DNA of 64,000 nucleotides from Alkalihalobacillus sp. YIM B00296. GTDB taxonomy: Bacteria; Bacillota; Bacilli; Bacillales; Fictibacillaceae. Positions 54,318 through 63,476 of this stretch are shown piece by piece. The DNA lies in assembly GCF_020179385.1 (NCBI RefSeq), contig NZ_JAIBLJ010000014.1, positions 28,978 to 92,977 on the forward strand. The letters run 5' to 3'. The position numbers were made by a program, and so were the translations under genes. A model generated the notes under the pieces. It saw only the letters and a list, made by a program, of their open reading frames with translations. It ran no database searches and was not told where the DNA came from. Position 1 is the first letter of the stretch, and every line of letters begins with the position of its first letter.

Positions 54318-54596
54318 GTGTCAGATCTGAACACAAAGCGAATTGTGATAAGCTTACCGGAGCAACTGATAAAAGAGGTGGACGGAGCGATTATGAACGA
54401 AAACTTGAACAGAAGCGAGTTTATTCATCAGGCAACCAAAATGTATCTGCGAGAACGGGAGAGCAGCCATATCCGTGAGTCAATGCGTCAAGGGTATAAG
54501 GAAATGGCCAAAATCAATTTGAACATTGCATCAGAAGCCTTTCTTGCTGAGGAGGAAGCTGATCTAACTTTGGACCGCTTAGTAAGCGGGGTGTAA
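54318..54596 (+). CDS. ndoAI: EndoAI antitoxin (MazE-type)
   Basis: The ribbon-helix-helix antitoxin of 92 residues ('[20 protein letters not shown]', '[20 protein letters not shown]', 'LDRLVSGV') closely resembles B. subtilis EndoAI in length and sequence. It neutralises the EndoA RNase encoded next. GTG 54318 was chosen because GGAGGTGG lies just upstream and the frame then matches relatives. Confidence 0.95.
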   Translation: MSDLNTKRIVISLPEQLIKEVDGAIMNENLNRSEFIHQATKMYLRERESSHIRESMRQGYKEMAKINLNIASEAFLAEEEADLTLDRLVSGV

Positions 54597-54600
54597 TGAT

Positions 54601-54951
54601 TTGATAGTGAAGCGTGGCGACGTTTACTTTGCAGATCTTTCTCCAGTAGTAGGGTCGGAGCAAGGAGGTATCCGGCCGGTATTGATCATACAAAATGATA
54701 TCGGTAACCGGTTTAGTCCGACAGTAATCGTCGCGGCCATTACAGCCCAGATTCAAAAGGCTAAACTACCTACTCACGTAGAAATCAGCGCTAAAAAATA
54801 TAAGTTCGAACGAGACTCTGTCATCTTACTAGAACAGATCCGGACAATCGACAAACAAAGATTAACAGACAAAATAACACATCTAGATGATGAAATGATG
54901 AAAAAGGTTGATGATGCTCTTCAAATCAGCCTGGGGCTCATCGATTTTTAA
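54601..54951 (+). CDS. ndoA: EndoA endoribonuclease toxin (MazF-type)
   Basis: The sequence-specific mRNA interferase of 116 residues is nearly identical in pattern to B. subtilis EndoA ('[20 protein letters not shown]', '[20 protein letters not shown]', '[18 protein letters not shown]'). It begins at TTG 54601, 4 bp after the antitoxin stop. The family cleaves at UACAU in B. subtilis. A terminator follows, but in B. subtilis this pair also reads into the rsb operon. Confidence 0.97.
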   Translation: MIVKRGDVYFADLSPVVGSEQGGIRPVLIIQNDIGNRFSPTVIVAAITAQIQKAKLPTHVEISAKKYKFERDSVILLEQIRTIDKQRLTDKITHLDDEMMKKVDDALQISLGLIDF

Positions 54952-54966
54952 CCGTCATGACAGAGT

Positions 54967-54994
54967 AAGCTGCTGATTTTCCAGCGGCTTTTTT
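54967..54994 (+). terminator. ndoA terminator
   Basis: AAGC-GCTG and CAGC-GCTT pair around ATTTTC, followed by TTTT. Confidence 0.85.
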
Positions 54995-55083
54995 ACATTT
55001 AAAGAACGTTTTGACTTTCTTCAATATCAGTGCAACTACGGCTCAGTCTGCGCTAAAAGCTTGGCACAGCCCGAGTTTTCTTT

Positions 55084-55238
55084 CAACCGCTTGGATCACT
55101 TCAGTCCTCCTGCGGCGGTCAACACATTGAAGTACTACTTAAGAAGTTACCCACGCAGAATCGAACTTTGTTCGGTTCGAGCCTCCTCGTCGGCGTCCAG
55201 TGACCTTTGTGGCTAATCAGGGCGTTTACGCTTTTCTT
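55084..55238 (+). repeat. Dispersed intergenic repeat, copy D (long form)
   Basis: It has the 62 bp segment at 55119-55180, 61 of 62 identical to that of copy B 22 kb away, within the common frame (TTGGATCACTTCAGTCCTCC to CGCTTTTCTT). The rest of 55000-55420 shows no supportable gene. Confidence 0.88.
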
Positions 55239-55422
55239 ATACATAACTTCAGGTTGGTCCAAATGGGTTGTGTGATTAGCTCTTGCCTTTTGACGTTTAA
55301 AAGGGTCTTGTTTTCCCGGATTCCATGCCTTCTGACAAAAAATACAATCTAAGACGAAGAGTTTAATGTAAGGAAGGACTTTTACGCAGCTATGCAAAAA
55401 TGCGGCTATAAAGTCAAAAGAA

Positions 55423-55451
55423 TTGAAAGATTTACACAATAATGAAATAAT
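55423..55451 (+). promoter_or_regulatory. Putative sigma-A promoter of the rsb operon
   Basis: TTGAAA (55423-55428), 17 bases, AATAAT (55446-55451), 35 bp before rsbR. Confidence 0.6.
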
Positions 55452-55486
55452 GTTTTTATGGATAATTTTTGATCGGAGGGTGCTGG

Positions 55487-56311
55487 ATGTATTCGACAAT
55501 AAATGAAGTTATCATACATAATCGTTCATCTATTGAAGAAGAATGGAAGTCGCAGATGTTGCAATTTAAAGAAGATGAGCGTGAATTAACTAGTGTTACG
55601 AATGATGTATACAAAAACTCTAATACAGAGTTCATAGATAATTTATTAAATCATGTCCTAGATGGTCAAGACGAGATAAGTTCAGACCTTCAAGATTTTT
55701 TTGAAAGAACGGTCCAGATCGGATGGCCTTTGAGTTATGTAACAAAGGGCCTTCAACTTTTTCGCCGAATCGGATTGAAAACCATCGTTAATAAAAAAGA
55801 AAACATCGATGGCATCATGGATACGTTCGAGGTTTTCGATCGGTCGATAGATACCCTCTACGAAAAAATCGTAACGTATTCCACACAGAATTGGAAAGAT
55901 ACCATATCCGTACAGAAGAAAGCTTTACTTGAATTATCAGCACCGCTGATCCCCGTTTTTGAGAGTATCAGTGTCATGCCTCTGATCGGCACCATTGACA
56001 CAGAACGGGCAAGGTTGATTATCGAGAATCTGTTGGATGGTGTCATAAAAAATCGCTCTCAGGTGGTATTGATTGATATAACAGGTGTCCCTGTAGTCGA
56101 TACAATGGTCGCCCATCATATCATCCAAGCAGCAGAAGCGGTAAGATTGATCGGATCCAAATGCATTCTTGTTGGTATCCGTCCGGAAATTGCCCAAACC
56201 ATCGTTAACCTTGGAATCGACTTAAGTGATTTCCCTACAAGAAGTACTCTTCTTAAAGGAATCGAAGCAGCACTGGAATTAACGAATAAAAAAATAGAAA
56301 CCTTATCCTAA
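55487..56311 (+). CDS. rsbR: RsbR stressosome scaffold protein
   Basis: RsbR forms the stressosome shell with RsbS and senses stress through its N-terminal globin-like domain. The 274-residue length equals B. subtilis RsbRA. The C-terminal STAS domain holds the two kinase-target threonines in 'VVLIDITGVPVVDTMVAHHI' and 'DLSDFPTRSTLLKG'. ATG 55487 follows GGAGGG. First gene of the sigma-B operon, 12 bp before rsbS. Confidence 0.95.
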   Translation: MYSTINEVIIHNRSSIEEEWKSQMLQFKEDERELTSVTNDVYKNSNTEFIDNLLNHVLDGQDEISSDLQDFFERTVQIGWPLSYVTKGLQLFRRIGLKTIVNKKENIDGIMDTFEVFDRSIDTLYEKIVTYSTQNWKDTISVQKKALLELSAPLIPVFESISVMPLIGTIDTERARLIIENLLDGVIKNRSQVVLIDITGVPVVDTMVAHHIIQAAEAVRLIGSKCILVGIRPEIAQTIVNLGIDLSDFPTRSTLLKGIEAALELTNKKIETLS

Positions 56312-56323
56312 GGGGGACTACGG

Positions 56324-56680
56324 ATGAGAGTACCAATTCTTAAACTGCATGAATATTTATTGATTTCAATTCAAGTCGAACTTGATGATAAGACTGCTTT
56401 GCAATTCCAGGAAGATTTATTAAGTAAGATCCATGACACAAGCGCTAAAGGGATTGTCATAGACCTTACTTCAGTGGACATGGTCGATTCCTTCATTGCA
56501 AAGGTTCTTGGCGATGTCGTTAAAATGTCTAATTTGATGGGTGCCAGAGTGGTTTTGACTGGGATACAACCACCTGTAGCCATAACATTGATTGATCTTG
56601 GCATCAATATGAGGGATGTGCCAACGGCATTAGATTTAGAACAGGGGCTAGATAAATTACAACAGGACTTGGAGGGATGA
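56324..56680 (+). CDS. rsbS: RsbS stressosome STAS protein
   Basis: A single STAS-domain protein of 118 residues that binds RsbT in unstressed cells; phosphorylation of the Ser in '[17 protein letters not shown]' by RsbT releases RsbT. Motifs '[20 protein letters not shown]' are typical. Its stop overlaps the region of the rsbT start. Confidence 0.95.
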   Translation: MRVPILKLHEYLLISIQVELDDKTALQFQEDLLSKIHDTSAKGIVIDLTSVDMVDSFIAKVLGDVVKMSNLMGARVVLTGIQPPVAITLIDLGINMRDVPTALDLEQGLDKLQQDLEG

Positions 56681-56682
56681 CT

Positions 56683-57084
56683 ATGGCCGTCCAATCCTGT
56701 GTAGATGTACGTAATGAATGGGATATTGTAAGTGCACGTCAACTAGGAAGGGATTTAGCGAAAGATCTTGGTTTTTCAAGTGTGGATCAAGCCAGGATCA
56801 CCACAGCGATATCCGAATTAGCAAGAAACATATATCTATATGCAGGGAATGGAAGAATCTGTGTCGAGCCGATTGAAGAGGGAAATCGGAGAGGCCTCCG
56901 AATCATCGCCAATGATACCGGCCCTGGAATTCAAGATATACGTAAAGTAATGGAAGATGGATATACAACATCCGGTGGGTTGGGAGCTGGTTTACCGGGA
57001 GTGAAAAGACTTATGGATGAGTTTGCAATTCATTCCACAGTAGATGTAGGTACAGAAATTCATATAACGAAATGGCTCCGCTAG
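56683..57084 (+). CDS. rsbT: RsbT serine/threonine kinase
   Basis: The GHKL switch kinase (133 residues, as in B. subtilis) phosphorylates RsbS and RsbR and then activates the phosphatase RsbU. ATP-site motifs: 'ISELARNIYLYAG', 'NDTGPGI' and 'TSGGLGAGLPGVKRLMDEF'. ATG 56683 has GGAGGG 6 bases upstream; the earlier ATG 56677 abuts it. Confidence 0.95.
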   Translation: MAVQSCVDVRNEWDIVSARQLGRDLAKDLGFSSVDQARITTAISELARNIYLYAGNGRICVEPIEEGNRRGLRIIANDTGPGIQDIRKVMEDGYTTSGGLGAGLPGVKRLMDEFAIHSTVDVGTEIHITKWLR

Positions 57085-57095
57085 GAGGGTTGCAG

Positions 57096-58109
57096 ATGTT
57101 GGGGGAAAAAGGTTTATTAGTGGAAAGATATGAGCAGTTTTTATCTGCTTATTTAAGTGGCAGAACAGAGCAATCCCTATATAAAGCGCAACAATTCAGC
57201 CGGAAAATGATCGAACAAAACATCTCCCCTGAAGAAGTGATCAATATTCATTATACGGTACTGGAATCACTGAACGGAGATATTCCCGAACAAGTGAAAG
57301 ACTCATTTGATTTCTTGATTGAAGTCATGATGGGATATGGTATGGCATATCGGGAACATCAAATTCTCCGTGATAAACAATTGGCTCTTGAATCCGAGAT
57401 CGAGGTGGCTGCTAGCATGCAACAGACTCTTCTTCAAGGGGAAGTGCCGACAGTCGATGCACTGGAAATCGGCGTGATCAGTAAAGCGGCCAAGAAAATG
57501 AGCGGGGATTACTATCATTTCGTCCAAAACAGCCCTGAATCGATCAGTGTTGCTGTAGCGGACGTTATCGGGAAGGGCGTACCCGCTGCCCTTTGTATGT
57601 CCATGATCAAATATGCGATGGACAGTTTGCCTGAACAACAGAACCATCCAAGTATCGTTCTTGAAAACTTAAATCGTGTGGTGGAACAAAACGTTGATCC
57701 AACCATGTTCATTACGATGTTTTATGGTCATTACAACACAGACCTTCATCGCTTTTTTTATGCTGGTGCAGGTCATGAGCCAGGTTTTTACTACAATGCT
57801 TTAACAGACGATTTCGAAGAATTTACTGCCAAAGGCCTTGTGCTAGGTGTCTCCCGGAACACGAAATACAAACAATACGAAAAGAAGATTGAAGTCGGGG
57901 ACATGATCATCATGCTTTCAGACGGTGTTACAGAGTGTCGGACAAGCAGTGGGTTCATTTCAAGAGATGAAGTGATTTCCTTGATACGTTCCCACATGCA
58001 TTTATCACCACAAGAAATCGTAGATAATGTCTACGCTGAACTGGAACAATTACAGGAATTTGAATTACGAGATGATTTTACCTTAATAATTTTAAAAAGA
58101 ACGGTTTAG
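57096..58109 (+). CDS. rsbU: RsbU PP2C phosphatase
   Basis: The phosphatase dephosphorylates RsbV-P when bound by RsbT. The 337-residue protein has an N-terminal RsbT-binding helical domain (about 1-85) and a PP2C domain with 'AKKMSGDYYHFVQ', 'VAVADVIGKGVPAALCMSM', 'GAGHEPGFYYN' and 'LSDGVTECR'. ATG 57096 follows TAGGAGGG. It ends before a sigma-B promoter. Confidence 0.96.
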   Translation: MLGEKGLLVERYEQFLSAYLSGRTEQSLYKAQQFSRKMIEQNISPEEVINIHYTVLESLNGDIPEQVKDSFDFLIEVMMGYGMAYREHQILRDKQLALESEIEVAASMQQTLLQGEVPTVDALEIGVISKAAKKMSGDYYHFVQNSPESISVAVADVIGKGVPAALCMSMIKYAMDSLPEQQNHPSIVLENLNRVVEQNVDPTMFITMFYGHYNTDLHRFFYAGAGHEPGFYYNALTDDFEEFTAKGLVLGVSRNTKYKQYEKKIEVGDMIIMLSDGVTECRTSSGFISRDEVISLIRSHMHLSPQEIVDNVYAELEQLQEFELRDDFTLIILKRTV

Positions 58110-58129
58110 TTTCAGTTAGGTTGTGGTAT
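58104..58129 (+). promoter_or_regulatory. Sigma-B promoter upstream of rsbV
   Basis: GTTTAG (58104-58109), 14-base spacer, TGGTAT (58124-58129), close to the GTTTAA-N14-GGGTAT consensus. It provides stress-induced positive feedback on rsbV-rsbW-sigB-rsbX as in B. subtilis. Confidence 0.88.
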
Positions 58130-58169
58130 TGATAAAGTAATGCATTCCTATATACCAAGGGGGAAGACG

Positions 58170-58508
58170 ATGATGAATTTACAGATTCAAAAGAAAAACA
58201 CAGATGACCATATAGACGAGTTGGTGCTGATCGGTGAGGTTGATGCCTATACAGCACCTAAACTGAAAGAAACATTGCTTGAAGCTGCACAAAAGCAAGG
58301 ACAAAAAGTCATTGTCAATCTCAGCGGTGTTCAATATATGGATAGTACTGGTCTAGGTGTTTTCGTAGGCGCTCTAAAATCCTCACAGCAATCCGGAAGT
58401 ACCTTGACTTTGACAGGTATGACCGAACGGGTTGAAAGGTTGTTCGAGATCACAGGTCTCACAGAAGTGATCAACATCGAGAACACTCAAGAGGAGGAGG
58501 CGCGATGA
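58170..58508 (+). CDS. rsbV: RsbV anti-anti-sigma factor
   Basis: This STAS protein of 112 residues in its unphosphorylated form binds RsbW and frees sigma-B. The phosphorylated Ser lies in 'NLSGVQYMDSTGLGVFVGAL'. ATG 58170 follows AAGGGGG. It overlaps rsbW by 4 bp. Confidence 0.95.
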   Translation: MMNLQIQKKNTDDHIDELVLIGEVDAYTAPKLKETLLEAAQKQGQKVIVNLSGVQYMDSTGLGVFVGALKSSQQSGSTLTLTGMTERVERLFEITGLTEVINIENTQEEEAR

Positions 58509-58978
58509 GTGACATTATTGAAATGGTGATCCCGGCAAAGCCTGATTATGTTGGTGTGGCTAGGTTGACGGTTTCTGGGATTGCCAGCAGAATGGGGTAT
58601 ACTTTTGACGAAATCGAAGACATTAAAATCGCAGTCTCTGAAGCGATCACGAATGCAGTGAATCATGCATACGGCACAGAGGATAAGGGTGAAATCCACC
58701 TGTCCTTTGGAATGTATGACGATAAGATTGAGATCACTGTCACGGATAAAGGAAAGAGTTTTGATGTAGAAGCAACAAAACTTAGTACCGGTCCGGTCAA
58801 TGGAAAGTCAGTCGAGCAAATTAACGAAGGAGGGTTGGGTCTTTTCTTGATTGAGACGCTAATGGACAAAGTGGAAATTAGCGATGAAGCAGGAGTGGTA
58901 GTCATGATGACGAAATACCTAAACAGAGATGAGGTGGATGAAAGTGTCGACCAATACAAGTCAGCCCCCTCACAATAA
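58505..58978 (+). CDS. rsbW: RsbW anti-sigma-B factor and kinase
   Basis: RsbW binds sigma-B and phosphorylates RsbV. The 157-residue GHKL protein has 'KIAVSEAITNAVNHAYG', 'VTDKGKSFD' and 'NEGGLGLFLIETLMDKVEI'. Its 3' end overlaps sigB by about 35 bp, coupling their synthesis. Confidence 0.96.
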   Translation: MSDIIEMVIPAKPDYVGVARLTVSGIASRMGYTFDEIEDIKIAVSEAITNAVNHAYGTEDKGEIHLSFGMYDDKIEITVTDKGKSFDVEATKLSTGPVNGKSVEQINEGGLGLFLIETLMDKVEISDEAGVVVMMTKYLNRDEVDESVDQYKSAPSQ

Positions 58979-59741
58979 GGACTTCGTCTACGAGTTGTTG
59001 GAACAGCTTCGGGAGGACCCCGAAAACCAGGAAATTCAAACCATTCTTGTCGAACATTATCAAGATCTGGTCCATTCACTTGCTCGTAAATTTTCGAAAG
59101 GGAAAAGCATTCACGATGACTTAGTGCAAGTCGGCATGATCGGTCTTCTGGCTGCTTTTCGACGTTATGACCCTGAGTTTGGAAGAAGCTTCGAATCATT
59201 CGCGGTTCCGACGATCATCGGAGAAATCAAACGTTTCATCCGTGATAAAACATGGAGTGTCCATGTACCACGTAGGATCAAAGAACTAAGCCCAAGGATA
59301 AAGAGGGCAGTTGAAGAACTTACAAATCAATTGCAACGTTCACCTAAAGTTGCAGAAATTGCCGATTATCTAGATTCTTCTGAGGAAGAAATCCTTGAAA
59401 CGATGGAAATGGGTAAAAGTTATCAAGCCCTTTCAGTCGACAGCTCGATTGAAGCTGACCAGGAAGGAAGTACCGTTACTCTCTTGGATCTTGTAGGGAG
59501 TAAGGAAAGCGGTTATGAACAAACAGATCAGCGTATGTTGTTGCAAAAAGCTTTTCATGTATTGTCAGAACGAGAACAACAGATTTTGCGATGCACTTAC
59601 TTTGAAAATTTAAGTCAAAAAGAAACAGGTAAACGCTTGAATATTTCACAGATGCATGTCTCGAGACTACAACGCAGAGCACTTGAAAAGTTGAAGGATG
59701 CAATACGTGTCGATCCATCGGAGGCACTTCATCATGATTGA
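58944..59741 (+). CDS. sigB: General stress sigma factor sigma-B
   Basis: This SigB/SigF/SigG-type sigma factor of 265 residues has region 2 'DDLVQVGMIGLLAAFRRYDP' and 'FESFAVPTIIGEIKRFIRDK', region 3 'TWSVHVPRRIKEL' and region 4 'QKETGKRLNISQMHVSRLQR'. GTG 58944 is preferred, 6 bases after GAGGTGG; ATG 58938 abuts that site. It directs the general stress regulon. Confidence 0.96.
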   Translation: MSTNTSQPPHNKDFVYELLEQLREDPENQEIQTILVEHYQDLVHSLARKFSKGKSIHDDLVQVGMIGLLAAFRRYDPEFGRSFESFAVPTIIGEIKRFIRDKTWSVHVPRRIKELSPRIKRAVEELTNQLQRSPKVAEIADYLDSSEEEILETMEMGKSYQALSVDSSIEADQEGSTVTLLDLVGSKESGYEQTDQRMLLQKAFHVLSEREQQILRCTYFENLSQKETGKRLNISQMHVSRLQRRALEKLKDAIRVDPSEALHHD

Positions 59742-60336
59742 AAACAATGTCCATCATCATGTCGACTGGAGTACCTTCCAACGTTCCAAAGTGGAAGGAC
59801 AGTGTAACGGTGACAGCTATTTTGCCAAAGAAACAGATGATTATTTCATCTGCATAGTGGCCGACGGATTAGGAAGTGGCCAAGCGGCACATGATGCGTC
59901 CACTAAAACAGTAAAAGTCGTAGAAGAACATCACGACAAAAATGTGGATACATTGATGAGTCTGTGCAATAAGTCTCTCCAATACACTAGGGGGGCAGTA
60001 TTAACGATTTTCAAAGTCCATTTCAGAAAGAACTTGCTTGAATATTGTGGTGTAGGCAACATTCGATTGATTATTGGCCAGCCATCTGGAAAAATCGTCC
60101 ATGCAATTCCGAAATCGGGCTTCCTGTCAGGGAAACCTGCCACGTTCGATGTAAGAGAAATTGAATACCAAGCAGGCTTCATGTTTATTGCTTATTCTGA
60201 CGGCATTGAACTTTCCTCGCCGGATAAACGGAATGTGATGAAATCACAGAATCCTAAAGCGGCAGCGAGTTATCTGCGGCAAAAATACAGTATTGTCGCT
60301 GATGATATGACATTAGTAATAGGTAAATTTACCTAG
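59734..60336 (+). CDS. rsbX: RsbX phosphatase
   Basis: This PP2C-like phosphatase (200 residues) dephosphorylates RsbS/RsbR to reset the stressosome. Motifs: 'CNGDSYFAKETDDYFICIVA', 'DGLGSGQAAHDAS', 'LEYCGVGNIRLII' and 'FIAYSDGIELS'. ATG 59734 follows GGAGG and overlaps sigB by 8 bp. Last gene of the operon. Confidence 0.95.
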   Translation: MIENNVHHHVDWSTFQRSKVEGQCNGDSYFAKETDDYFICIVADGLGSGQAAHDASTKTVKVVEEHHDKNVDTLMSLCNKSLQYTRGAVLTIFKVHFRKNLLEYCGVGNIRLIIGQPSGKIVHAIPKSGFLSGKPATFDVREIEYQAGFMFIAYSDGIELSSPDKRNVMKSQNPKAAASYLRQKYSIVADDMTLVIGKFT

Positions 60337-60376
60337 AGAGTTTTCTCATAATAAGTGGGGAAGCTCTTTTTTTGTG
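60334..60376 (+). terminator. Sigma-B operon terminator
   Basis: An imperfect stem of AGAG-GTTTTC with GGGGAA-CTCT is followed by seven T. Confidence 0.65.
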
Positions 60377-60503
60377 TTTTTAAAAAGCCTTTCTTCGGGA
60401 AAGTGCAACCCTCCCATCAGGTGACTTCATAACCATTGATTACATAGCAGGGGTTTCTTTGGTAAACTTGTACGTATATCAGTTTTATGAGGAGGAGCAA
60501 CTT

Positions 60504-62660
60504 TTGGAGATGAATAATGAACTCATTTCACAAGTAGCCAAGGAAACGAAATTATCCTTGAAATACGTTAAGAATATCATTGACCTTCTAGAAGAGGGAA
60601 ATACTGTCCCTTTCATCGCAAGGTACCGTAAAGAATTGACCGGCGCAGCTGATGAAGTGCAGATCCGGAGTGTTTCAGAAGAATGGGAATATAGACGGAA
60701 CCTCGAAAAACGAAAAAAGGAAGTCCTTCGTTTAATTGAAGAACAAGACAAATTGACGGATGAATTGAGGACAGAGATACATAATGCGACGAAGCTTCAA
60801 CAGGTTGAGGACCTTTACCGCCCATATAAGCAAAAGAAACGCACACGTGCGACCACCGCGAAGGAAAAAGGGTTAGAACCACTGGCAGATCTGATTCTTG
60901 AACAGAAAAAAGGTGTGGACATAGAGGCAGAAGCACAAAGATTCATTTCAGAAGACAAGGAAGTCGTCAGTATAGAAGAAGCCATCCAGGGTGCTGAGGA
61001 CATCATTGCTGAGAGGGTTTCTGATGATTCAGAAAACCGTTCCTGGATCCGTTCGATCACTTTTCAGGAGGGTATTGTCGAAACAAAACTGAAAGGAAAG
61101 GAAGAACCTGAAGAGACAACGTACGAGATGTACTATGATTACCAGGAGCCTGTAAAGAAAATCGTCCCTCACCGCATATTAGCAGTCAATCGCGGAGAAA
61201 AGGAAGACGTCCTGAAGGTTTCCATTTCAGCCCCTACAGATAAAATCCTGAGAAAATTGAACAATAAGTATATAAAAGGGCAATCCTCCTCTACGGATTT
61301 TATCGAGCGTACAATTTTAGACGGCTACAAGCGATTGATATCCCCCTCGATCGAACGGGATATTCGGAGTGAACTGACGGAGACTGCGGATGAACAAGCG
61401 ATACGGATCTTTTCGGAGAACCTCAGACACCTTTTATTGCAACCACCTTTGAAAGGAAAAATAGCGCTTGGTGTGGATCCGGGTTATCGAACAGGTTGTA
61501 AGCTAGCAGTCGTCGATGAAACAGGCAAGACACTAGCGATTGATGTAATATACCCGACTCCGCCGAAATCTGAAACGGAAAAATCAAAATCAATCCTGAA
61601 AGGTTTGATTGAACGTCATGACGTTGAAATTGTGGCTATAGGAAATGGAACAGGTTCCAGGGAGACTGAACAATTCATTGCCGATCTCATCAAAGAGATG
61701 GACCGCCCTTTAGCTTATTTGATCGTTAGTGAAGCTGGAGCGAGTGTATACTCTGCATCGGATATTGCTCGCCATGAGTTTCCTGAGCTAAAGGTAGAAG
61801 AGCGGAGTGCAGTATCGATCGCACGAAGGCTTCAGGATCCATTATCTGAACTTGTAAAAATCGATCCGAAGTCAATCGGTGTCGGACAGTACCAACATGA
61901 TGTCTCGCAGAAACGTTTAAATGAGTCCCTTACATTCGTTGTAGAGACTGTGGTCAACCAAGTCGGTGTCAATGTAAACACAGCTTCTCCATCCTTGTTA
62001 CAGTACGTAGCAGGCCTCTCGAAAGCTGTTGCAAATAACATCGTCAAGAAAAGAGAGGAAGATGGGAAGTTCACAAGCAGAACCCAATTACAAAAGATTC
62101 CACGTCTCGGGACGAAGACGTACGAGCAATGTATCGGTTTCTTAAGGATTGTCGAAGGGAAGCATCCGCTCGATCAAACTCCCATACACCCTGAAACCTA
62201 TGCAGATACACGTAAGTTGTTGAGTTTATTGGAGTTAACAGAACAAGAAATCGGAACAGATGAGATTCGGAAGAAACTCCAGTCGATTGAATTGAAAGAG
62301 TACGCTGAGAAACTGGATATCGGGGAACTGACCTTAAAGGATATCGTCGATGCGCTGGTGAAACCATCAAGGGATCCACGGGATGAAGTGACGAAACCTT
62401 TATTGAAGACAGATGTTTTGAAGATGGAGGACCTGAAAGAAGGAATGGAACTGGAAGGTACTGTCCGGAATGTCGTCGACTTCGGCGCGTTTGTCGATAT
62501 TGGTGTCAAACAGGACGGACTTGTCCATATCTCAAAGCTTAGCAAAAACTACGTGAAACATCCTATGGATGTCGTGCACGTAGGTCAAGTAGTAAAAGTT
62601 TGGGTAGAACAGGTGAATCTGGATAAGCAACGGATCGCTCTGACGATGGTTACCAATTAA
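60504..62660 (+). CDS. tex: Tex-family S1 RNA-binding protein
   Basis: This conserved nucleic-acid-binding protein of 718 residues (YdcI in B. subtilis, about the same length) has the N-terminal Tex domain, a YqgF/RNase-H-like domain ('GVDPGYRTGCKLAVVDETGK'), helix-hairpin-helix units ('QLQKIPRLGTKTYEQCIGFL') and a C-terminal S1 domain ('GTVRNVVDFGAFVDIGVKQD'). Homologues act in transcription and RNA handling. TTG 60504 is chosen, 6 bases after AGGAGGAG; ATG 60510 would leave 12. Confidence 0.95.
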   Translation: MEMNNELISQVAKETKLSLKYVKNIIDLLEEGNTVPFIARYRKELTGAADEVQIRSVSEEWEYRRNLEKRKKEVLRLIEEQDKLTDELRTEIHNATKLQQVEDLYRPYKQKKRTRATTAKEKGLEPLADLILEQKKGVDIEAEAQRFISEDKEVVSIEEAIQGAEDIIAERVSDDSENRSWIRSITFQEGIVETKLKGKEEPEETTYEMYYDYQEPVKKIVPHRILAVNRGEKEDVLKVSISAPTDKILRKLNNKYIKGQSSSTDFIERTILDGYKRLISPSIERDIRSELTETADEQAIRIFSENLRHLLLQPPLKGKIALGVDPGYRTGCKLAVVDETGKTLAIDVIYPTPPKSETEKSKSILKGLIERHDVEIVAIGNGTGSRETEQFIADLIKEMDRPLAYLIVSEAGASVYSASDIARHEFPELKVEERSAVSIARRLQDPLSELVKIDPKSIGVGQYQHDVSQKRLNESLTFVVETVVNQVGVNVNTASPSLLQYVAGLSKAVANNIVKKREEDGKFTSRTQLQKIPRLGTKTYEQCIGFLRIVEGKHPLDQTPIHPETYADTRKLLSLLELTEQEIGTDEIRKKLQSIELKEYAEKLDIGELTLKDIVDALVKPSRDPRDEVTKPLLKTDVLKMEDLKEGMELEGTVRNVVDFGAFVDIGVKQDGLVHISKLSKNYVKHPMDVVHVGQVVKVWVEQVNLDKQRIALTMVTN

Positions 62661-62670
62661 GGAATAGACA

Positions 62671-62703
62671 AAAAGCACTGCTTACTAGGAGCAGTGTTTT
62701 TTT
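62671..62703 (+). terminator. tex terminator, overlapping the cmpA 3' end
   Basis: AGCACTGCT (62674-62682) pairs with AGCAGTG (62690-62696), followed by seven T. The right arm is the complement of the last codons of cmpA on the other strand. Confidence 0.9.
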
Positions 62704-62798
62704 CTGTAGAAAAACCAGCATTGGTTTAATAATTTGATTTGATAGCGGTCTTTGTTAAAATAAGCATTCCTCAACTGCTTTTTAAACCAGTAAGGCAC
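62685..62798 (-). CDS. cmpA: Cortex morphogenetic protein CmpA
   Basis: This 37-residue protein is encoded on the minus strand between tex and sprT. Its sequence starts MPYWFKKQLRNAYFNK and ends LLNQCWFFYRKKHCS, matching the B. subtilis CmpA pattern (MPNWLKKQ... NQCWYFYRKKHCS) along its length. In B. subtilis CmpA is a mother-cell checkpoint protein that holds back cortex synthesis until coat assembly succeeds, working with ClpXP and SpoIVA. GTG 62798 follows GAGGAGGG. This is one of the clearest sporulation markers in the window. Confidence 0.95.
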   Translation of the reverse strand: MPYWFKKQLRNAYFNKDRYQIKLLNQCWFFYRKKHCS

Positions 62799-62938
62799 GA
62801 TGAGCCCTCCTCACTTTCCTTAATGGTGGTTATTAGTCTATGTACAACTGCTTGCCATTGTTCGTGTCAGACTGTTTACTTTTCATTTCGCTGCACCTTT
62901 GGCACAATAGATGGTAGTAACGTAAAGGATTGAAGGAA

Positions 62939-63397
62939 ATGGATGTAAAAACACTCCAACAATTAGTTGAAGATATATCACTTGAGTTTTTCGGCAGACC
63001 CTTTAGGCATACAGCACGGTTCAATCATCGACTTAAAACGACAGGCGGAAGGTATTTGCTGAAAAGCCATGATCTTGAATTCAATCGAAAGCAGCTTGAA
63101 GTACATGGGATGGAAGCGTTCATCGGTATCATCAAGCATGAGCTTTGCCATTATCATCTTCATCTGATGAAAAAAGGTTATAGGCATCGTGATCGTGATT
63201 TCAAACAGTTGCTGAAGGAAGTCGGCGGCAGCCGATATTGTGAAGTGATTCCTGGTCAGAGAAGGCAAGAAAAGGTCAAATTCATCTATTTATGTAATAA
63301 ATGCGGGCAACGATATCCTAGAAAACGGAGAGTGGATATTCGTAAATTTTCCTGTGGGAAATGCAGAGGGAAGTTGAAGCAAAAAAGTATTGACTAA
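62939..63397 (+). CDS. SprT-like zinc metalloprotease-fold protein
   Basis: The 152-residue protein (YdcK in B. subtilis) has the SprT zinc motif '[20 protein letters not shown]' with HExxH-type ligands and a C-terminal zinc ribbon ('[16 protein letters not shown]', 'KFSCGKCRG'). Relatives such as Spartan cut DNA-crosslinked proteins; the bacterial role is unproven. ATG 62939 is preferred with AAAGGA 9 bases upstream and gives the N-terminus of relatives; TTG 62930 is possible. Confidence 0.93.
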   Translation: MDVKTLQQLVEDISLEFFGRPFRHTARFNHRLKTTGGRYLLKSHDLEFNRKQLEVHGMEAFIGIIKHELCHYHLHLMKKGYRHRDRDFKQLLKEVGGSRYCEVIPGQRRQEKVKFIYLCNKCGQRYPRKRRVDIRKFSCGKCRGKLKQKSID

Positions 63398-63476
63398 AAA
63401 ATACGGTTATGTTACTTTAATTAAGTCGCTACAGAGACAACATCTTCAATACGACAAAGTCACTTAAGGAAAATTC

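Noticed and set aside
55119..55499. Minus-strand frame of 126 codons upstream of rsbR
   Set aside because: It runs through repeat copy D and the rsb promoter and has no protein-like composition.
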